Below, one piece after another: positions 20,631 through 24,417 of a stretch of 24,417 nucleotides of DNA (position 1 is the first letter of the stretch; each line of letters starts with the position of its first letter). Under the pieces are notes generated by a model. That model was not told where the DNA came from, did not search any database, and was given only the letters and a program-made list of their open reading frames with translations. The stretch comes from a virus. The stretch spans positions 1 through 24,417 of the IMG/VR virus record IMGVR_UViG_3300042480_000569. One strand, written 5' to 3'. The translations under genes and the position numbers were made by a program.

Positions 20631-22007
20631 ATGCTCTGGCAGCATCAGCAGGAAGCGATTTCGTGGGCAATCGGACGACTCTGCGTCCTTTTGCACATGG
20701 GGATGGGGACCGGCAAATCCCGCGTCCTGCTTGAGATTCTGCGGGCCGAATCGCTGTCCCGCGTCTTGATCTGCTGCCCCAAGGCCGTCGTTCCGGCATG
20801 GGGTAAGCAGGGCGGCCTGTGGCTGCCCGAGTACCGGATCCTGCTGCTCACGAAGGGGTCCTCCAAGCAGAAGGAAAAACTCGTCGAGGCCGCCATGGCC
20901 GACAATTCGCCGCTCATCGTGGTCACGAACTACGAGTCGGCGTGGCGGATCCCGCTTCTGGAAAAGACCCAGTGGGACGCCATCTGCTACGACGAGTGCC
21001 ACAAACTCAAGGCTCCGAGCGGCACGACGAGCCGCTGGGCCGCCCGCATGGGCAAAAAGAACCCCACGGCCAAGCGCATCGGCCTGTCCGGCACGCTGCT
21101 GGCGCACTCGCCGCTCGATGCCTACGGCGTCTACAGGGCCGTCGAGTCGCCGGAGTGCCAGACGTTCGGGCAGTCATTCACGGCGTTTCGGTCACGCTAT
21201 GCCGTGACGCGGCCGGGCTATCCCGGCTGGGTCGTCGGCTACCGAAATACCGACGAGTTCGGCACGAAGATTGCACAAACGACGTTTCATCGACGGTCGG
21301 AAGACGTTTTGGATCTGCCTGACATCATGCACGAACAGGTGGACGTTGAGTTGTCGGACAAGGAGGCGGCCCTGTACCGTGCGCTGGATCGCGATTTCTG
21401 CGCGACGGTCGGCGGCCGCGAGGTCACGCCGGCCAATGTCCTCGTCCACCTCATCCGGCTGCTTGAGGTCTGCGGGGGCAGTATTCATGCCGACGGCTCC
21501 AAGCAGGCAATCACAATCGACGAGACTCCGAGCAAGGCGGCCGCGCTGTCTGATATTCTGGACTGTCTGGCTCACACAGAGCCGCTTGTCGTGTTTCATC
21601 GCTACAAAGCCGACGGCGAGGCCGCCGCCGCGGCCTGCATCAAGGCTGGCAGGTCTGTCAGCGTCCTGAACGGAGAACGCAACGAACTCGCCGACTGGCA
21701 GGCCGGGAGGACGACCGTGCTGATTGCGAACCAAGCCAGCGGCGGCGTCGGGATCGACCTGACGCGGGCGGCCTACGGCGTGTTCTACAGCCTCGGTCAC
21801 AGTCTGAGCGACTACCTGCAGGCGATCGCCCGGCTGCACCGCCCCGGGCAGGCCAAGAAAACGCATTTTTACAGTCTGGTGGCTACGGTAGACGGCAACC
21901 AGACGGTGGACGGAGCGGTCTACAAGGCTTTGGAAAGCAGACAGGAGGTCATTGATGCAATCATTACAGGCTACAGAGACTCACAACGGGCTCTCGGGGC
22001 TGCTTGA
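20631..22007 (+). CDS. SNF2-family DEAD/DEAH-box helicase / DNA translocase
   Basis: The 458-residue protein is a compact superfamily 2, SNF2-type ATPase. Motif I is M-G-M-G-T-G-K-S (residues 23-30), motif II is D-E-C-H-K-L-K (121-127; Cys in place of the usual Ala/Gly), and motif III is L-S-G-T (152-155). The second lobe has the Q-A-S-G-G-V-G-I-D-L motif V and Q-A-I-A-R-L-H-R-P-G-Q motif VI near residues 367-405, the latter close to the SNF2 Q-x-x-x-R-x-x-R-x-G-Q form. Such phage enzymes are thought to move on or open double-stranded DNA at replication or recombination. A perfect AAGGAGG precedes the ATG, and it is the first gene of the replication block. No accessory domains are visible. 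Confidence 0.9.
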   Translation: MLWQHQQEAISWAIGRLCVLLHMGMGTGKSRVLLEILRAESLSRVLICCPKAVVPAWGKQGGLWLPEYRILLLTKGSSKQKEKLVEAAMADNSPLIVVTNYESAWRIPLLEKTQWDAICYDECHKLKAPSGTTSRWAARMGKKNPTAKRIGLSGTLLAHSPLDAYGVYRAVESPECQTFGQSFTAFRSRYAVTRPGYPGWVVGYRNTDEFGTKIAQTTFHRRSEDVLDLPDIMHEQVDVELSDKEAALYRALDRDFCATVGGREVTPANVLVHLIRLLEVCGGSIHADGSKQAITIDETPSKAAALSDILDCLAHTEPLVVFHRYKADGEAAAAACIKAGRSVSVLNGERNELADWQAGRTTVLIANQASGGVGIDLTRAAYGVFYSLGHSLSDYLQAIARLHRPGQAKKTHFYSLVATVDGNQTVDGAVYKALESRQEVIDAIITGYRDSQRALGAA

Positions 22008-22404
22008 GGAAATCACCCGGCTCGACCGCGAGATTGGCACGCTATCTGCACAACTCGACGACATGAAGAAGCGTCGGGCCAATTTGGAGCAGATCGCCGT
22101 GGAGGACATGACGGTGCAACGGCTCGACGGAGTTCGGGTCGCAGGGAGGAGTTGGCGGGTGGAGGAGTCCCTCCATCTGTCGGTGCCGAGGGATCGGCGC
22201 GACGCGGTGCTGGAAGCAGCGCGGGCCGTCGGGATCGAGGATGCGATCACGACGGTCGCCACCACGACGCTGAAGTCGTGGCTTGTCGAGCGAGCGAAGG
22301 AGGCCGGCAGGGAAGCCGGCTCCCCGTTCGCGTCGGGTACGCCGTTCGACGGTCTGGTCGGCGAGTACACGGAGATGAAGTTGCGTCATGTCACGGTTGG
22401 CTGA
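21955..22404 (+). CDS. Small coiled-coil protein of the replication block (unknown)
   Basis: The 149-residue protein overlaps the helicase end by about 50 bases and starts at ATG 21955, six bases after GGAGG. It opens with a strong coiled-coil helix (LLEEITRLDREIGTLSAQLDDMKKRR, residues about 16-42, described by its ends only), then V-x-h-x-x-R-S-W-R-V and a DRRDAVLEAARAVGIED helix, with a TTLKSWLVERAKEAG helix near the end. The arrangement (coiled coil then a small domain) resembles small phage proteins found next to replication helicases, such as Gp157-like proteins, but I cannot place it. It is likely a partner of the helicase or DNA. Confidence 0.7.
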   Translation: MQSLQATETHNGLSGLLEEITRLDREIGTLSAQLDDMKKRRANLEQIAVEDMTVQRLDGVRVAGRSWRVEESLHLSVPRDRRDAVLEAARAVGIEDAITTVATTTLKSWLVERAKEAGREAGSPFASGTPFDGLVGEYTEMKLRHVTVG

Positions 22405-22440
22405 CGCTGGTTCGGTGAATGAGGCTACAGGAGGCCACAC

Positions 22441-23220
22441 ATGGCTACCGCAGATTTGTCAGTGAAGACGGTCGATTATCCGGCACTGTCGCCGGATTCG
22501 CGGCAGATGCAGATCATCGCCGCCAATCTGGAAGGCGAGCCGATGCAGGAGACGGACCTCGTCCGCGTCAAGACGCCCCTCGGCGGGGCGACCCAGTGGA
22601 CGATCGACGTTGACGGCAACATGACGACGACGGACGAGATCGTCGGGCTGCTCGTCGGAATCGGGAAGCGTGGGGTCCTGTGGCCCGAGGAGGACCCGAG
22701 CGATGCCCGGCCGGTCATCGTGACCAACGACCTGCAGATCGGATACCGGGTGTCGGACGACATCGGGACTTCGATCAAGCCGGAGTCGCTGGAGAAGTAC
22801 CGGATCGGGGACCGGAAGTACGACTGGGTGTCCCTGTCCAACGGGCCGGAGTTCGGCTACGGCAGCAGCCGCGGAGGCTCCGGCAAGCGGTGCAAGGAGG
22901 CTCGCGTGCTGGCGATCCTGCGTCAGGGCGAGACTTGGCCGATTCTGGTGACGGTGGGTCCCGGCAGCCTGCGGAACATCATTCCGTTTCTCCGGCGGCT
23001 GCCAGTGTTCCCGCATGAGGCTGTGATCGGCCTCAAGTTGGTGAAGGCGAAGGGGCGCGGCGGCCAGCCGTACTCCCAGATCGTTCCGCGTCTGGCCGGC
23101 ACGATCACGCCCGAGCAGGGTGAGGTCGCGCGGCGGGTCTACGCGGATCCGATCAACGCGATGTTCACCGCGCCGCCGATCGCGTCGGCCGTGGGGTCCG
23201 ACGACCTCAGCGACGAGTAG
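22441..23220 (+). CDS. Replication-block protein (unknown, 259 residues)
   Basis: ACAGGAGG lies seven bases before the ATG. The protein is mixed alpha/beta with basic patches (GSSRGGSGKRCKEARV, then ILVTVGPGSLRNIIPFLRRL) and a beta-rich start (SVKTVDYPALSPDSRQMQI). The order helicase, coiled-coil protein, this protein, primase is typical of a phage replication module. A single-strand DNA-binding or primase-helper function is plausible, but no OB-fold signature is certain. It ends in an acidic tail (SDDLSDE), as do many single-strand DNA-binding proteins, which hints in that direction. No annotation beyond this is supported. Confidence 0.75.
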   Translation: MATADLSVKTVDYPALSPDSRQMQIIAANLEGEPMQETDLVRVKTPLGGATQWTIDVDGNMTTTDEIVGLLVGIGKRGVLWPEEDPSDARPVIVTNDLQIGYRVSDDIGTSIKPESLEKYRIGDRKYDWVSLSNGPEFGYGSSRGGSGKRCKEARVLAILRQGETWPILVTVGPGSLRNIIPFLRRLPVFPHEAVIGLKLVKAKGRGGQPYSQIVPRLAGTITPEQGEVARRVYADPINAMFTAPPIASAVGSDDLSDE

Positions 23221-23227
23221 ACCAGTT

Positions 23228-23277
23228 GGCTGGACCGGCGGCCCGAACCCACGGCTTCGTGGGCCGGTCGCCCAGCC
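23228..23277 (+). other. Structured RNA element directly after the 259-residue gene
   Basis: GGCTGG-ACCGG (23228-23238) pairs with CCGGT-CGC-CCAGCC (23264-23277), leaving a three-base bulge. Inside is a hairpin CCCACG-GCTT-CGTGGG (23248-23263) and a nine-base one-sided bulge (23239-23247). About 17 base pairs form in 50 bases starting seven bases after the stop. No T tract follows, so it is not an obvious terminator. Confidence 0.6.
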
Positions 23278-23309
23278 AGAGGTGGCGTCGTAACACTGGA
23301 AGTTATCTG

Positions 23310-23341
23310 GCTGCAGGGCGTCATTCTCCCGTCACTGCAGC
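23310..23341 (+). other. Inverted repeat in the primase leader
   Basis: GCTGCAG (23310-23316) and CTGCAGC (23335-23341) are perfect arms around an 18-base loop. It lies 12 bases before the strong hairpin at 23353. It could be an alternative RNA helix or a protein site. Confidence 0.4.
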
Positions 23342-23352
23342 GGATGGCACTC

Positions 23353-23393
23353 GGCGCCGCCTGGGGGTTCGCCCCCGGGCGGCGCCTCTTTCT
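23353..23393 (+). terminator. Intrinsic-terminator-like hairpin within the primase 5' leader
   Basis: GGCGCCGCC (23353-23361) and GGCGGCGCC (23378-23386) form nine pairs, and GGGGG/CCCCC form five more with one T-G wobble in between, closed by the stable TTCG tetraloop (23368-23371). TCTTTCT follows. It would stop or strongly pause polymerase. It ends 17-18 bases before the primase start codon, so the primase must be expressed through it (see findings). Confidence 0.75.
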
Positions 23394-23410
23394 CGCACGG
23401 AGGCACGATC

Positions 23411-24417
23411 GTGGAAGACTTCTTCAAAGCGGCTGCTTCGTATGCAGCCATCGGCTGGCGCTGCCTGCCGATCAACGGCCTGCGGCCCGACGGCAAGACC
23501 TGCACCTGCCTGTACGGCCCCGCATGCGGCACCCCCGGCAAGCATCCTGTGCATCCCAAGTGGCAGGTCATTGCCACGACTGACGAGGACACGCTTGCGG
23601 AGTGGTTCGACGAGTCGGCGAACGTCAACATCGGCGTCGCCCTTGGGCGCGAGTCGGGCATCGTCGATATTGAGTGGGACGATGCGATCGGCAAAGAGAC
23701 GGCCGAGAAGTTCGGCCTGCATCTGATCGAGACGCCGACCTACATCTCGCACCGCAGCGAACACCGGCTCTTCCGGTTCGATGATCGGCTGCCGGAGCAG
23801 GCCGTCATCAAGGTCGGCGGGCTGGAGATCCGCATTGGCGGCGGCGGCAAGGGGGCGCAGTCGGTGTTTCCTCCGTCCGTCCATGCCTCTGGCGTCCGGT
23901 ATCGGTGGAAGCACGGCTACTCGCCAGACGAGGTTCAGCCGGCCGAGATCCCGCCCGAAATGATGCAGGCGATACTCAAGACGACAAGCCGCGAGGTCGC
24001 CGCCAAGCCTCCGGCCAGCGAGATCCTTCACCGGAAGGTCGATTCCGGATCCCGGCACCTGACCATGGTGCGGTACATCGCTTCCAAGTGCGTGCGGATG
24101 CTCGATCCGCACGATCCACGGGAGCAGCAGGAGACGCTGATTGAGTCCAAGGCAATAAATTTGACTCAATGCGTTCCACCGCTGCCCGACATCGAGGTGG
24201 AGAACATCTGGCGCGGTCAGATCCGATGGGCCATCAAGGTGCGGGCCGAGGGCGGCGGGCCGGAGTTCTTGAAGAGGCGACTGGAGGAGCGGATCGAGTC
24301 GGGCGGCATCGACGAGCCTGCCGAGGCCGACGAGCCAGTGGACTGCCCGTTCACGCTCAACGGCCTTGAGTTTCGGGACGGCGAGTGGTTCCCCGGCCGG
24401 TGGCGGCTCAAGGTCGT
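23411..24417 (+). CDS. Bifunctional DNA primase/polymerase (PrimPol) N-terminal part, cut at the window end
   Basis: The frame is open from GTG 23411 to the end (335 codons, no stop). CGGAGG lies eight bases upstream. It starts with a helix and G-W-R-C-L-P (A-x-x-Y-A-A-I-G-W), then a Cys-rich loop C31-x-C33...C39 and G-K-H-P (residues 43-46), then W-Q-V-I-A-T-T and E-W-F...N-I-G-V-A-L-G. This is the usual PrimPol order. Catalytic acids are in V-D-I-E-W-D (85-90, D86 and E88), the S-x-H motif is S116-E-H118, and P-P-S appears at 154-156. It would synthesise primers and extend them in phage replication. A helicase domain may follow outside the window. It lacks any visible start alternative. Confidence 0.85.
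   Translation, partial: MEDFFKAAASYAAIGWRCLPINGLRPDGKTCTCLYGPACGTPGKHPVHPKWQVIATTDEDTLAEWFDESANVNIGVALGRESGIVDIEWDDAIGKETAEKFGLHLIETPTYISHRSEHRLFRFDDRLPEQAVIKVGGLEIRIGGGGKGAQSVFPPSVHASGVRYRWKHGYSPDEVQPAEIPPEMMQAILKTTSREVAAKPPASEILHRKVDSGSRHLTMVRYIASKCVRMLDPHDPREQQETLIESKAINLTQCVPPLPDIEVENIWRGQIRWAIKVRAEGGGPEFLKRRLEERIESGGIDEPAEADEPVDCPFTLNGLEFRDGEWFPGRWRLKV

Noticed and set aside
23363-23376. T-arm-like GGGGG-TTCG-CCCCC suggesting a tRNA
   Set aside because: The loop has four bases, not seven, and no acceptor, D or anticodon arms can be formed around it; it belongs to the terminator-like hairpin.
1-24417. CRISPR arrays, insertion sequences, tRNA genes and restriction or toxin systems
   Set aside because: No spaced direct repeats, transposase motifs, tRNA clover leaf or defence-system domains were noticed on reading through both strands.

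Overview
This window looks like one continuous stretch of a temperate, long-tailed (siphovirus-like) phage or prophage, cut at both ends. The DNA is GC-rich and tightly packed. Most genes overlap by 1-4 bases (ATGA, TGATG or GTGA junctions), and good AAGGAGG-type ribosome sites are common. I cannot name the host from sequence alone. The LamG and leucine-rich-repeat-like fibre, the sulfotransferase and the base composition would fit a planctomycete or a similar high-GC environmental bacterium, but that is inference. Portal, terminase, capsid and endolysin genes are not in the window.

Left part (1-13 kb), virion genes on the + strand in classical order: the end of a gp6/phiE125-gp8-like head-tail connector; two small paralogous beta-rich proteins of unknown role; a head-tail joining protein; an HK97-gp10-like neck/tail-completion protein; a DUF3168-like tail terminator; two tandem tail-tube-like paralogs; and a tail assembly chaperone with a textbook G GGA AAA slippery heptamer that gives a -1 frameshift fusion. 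A 1466-residue tape measure protein follows, then a third small paralog, a 380-residue tail-tip candidate, a 109-residue protein and an 857-residue Cys-rich, GGSGY-repeat fibre or tip protein.

Middle part (13-18.8 kb), + strand: a run of small overlapping genes (a putative zinc-binding protein, an acidic/basic polyampholyte, a small helical protein), then a nucleotide and nucleic-acid cassette (metallophosphoesterase, dCMP deaminase, dNMP kinase). Two small membrane proteins, another small virion-like protein, an LRR-like/LamG fibre and a sulfotransferase-fold enzyme follow.

Right part (18.8-24.4 kb): a tyrosine integrase and a 67-residue upstream gene lie on the - strand. They are divided by an 85-bp divergent control region, containing inverted repeats, from a + strand regulator built of two tandem excisionase/MerR-like helix-turn-helix units. 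The replication block follows: SNF2-type helicase, coiled-coil protein, a 259-residue unknown protein and a PrimPol-type primase that runs off the end. The 190-bp leader before the primase is strongly structured and ends in an intrinsic-terminator-like hairpin only 17-18 nt before the start codon. It is the best candidate here for an undescribed regulatory device, possibly an attenuator or antitermination element.
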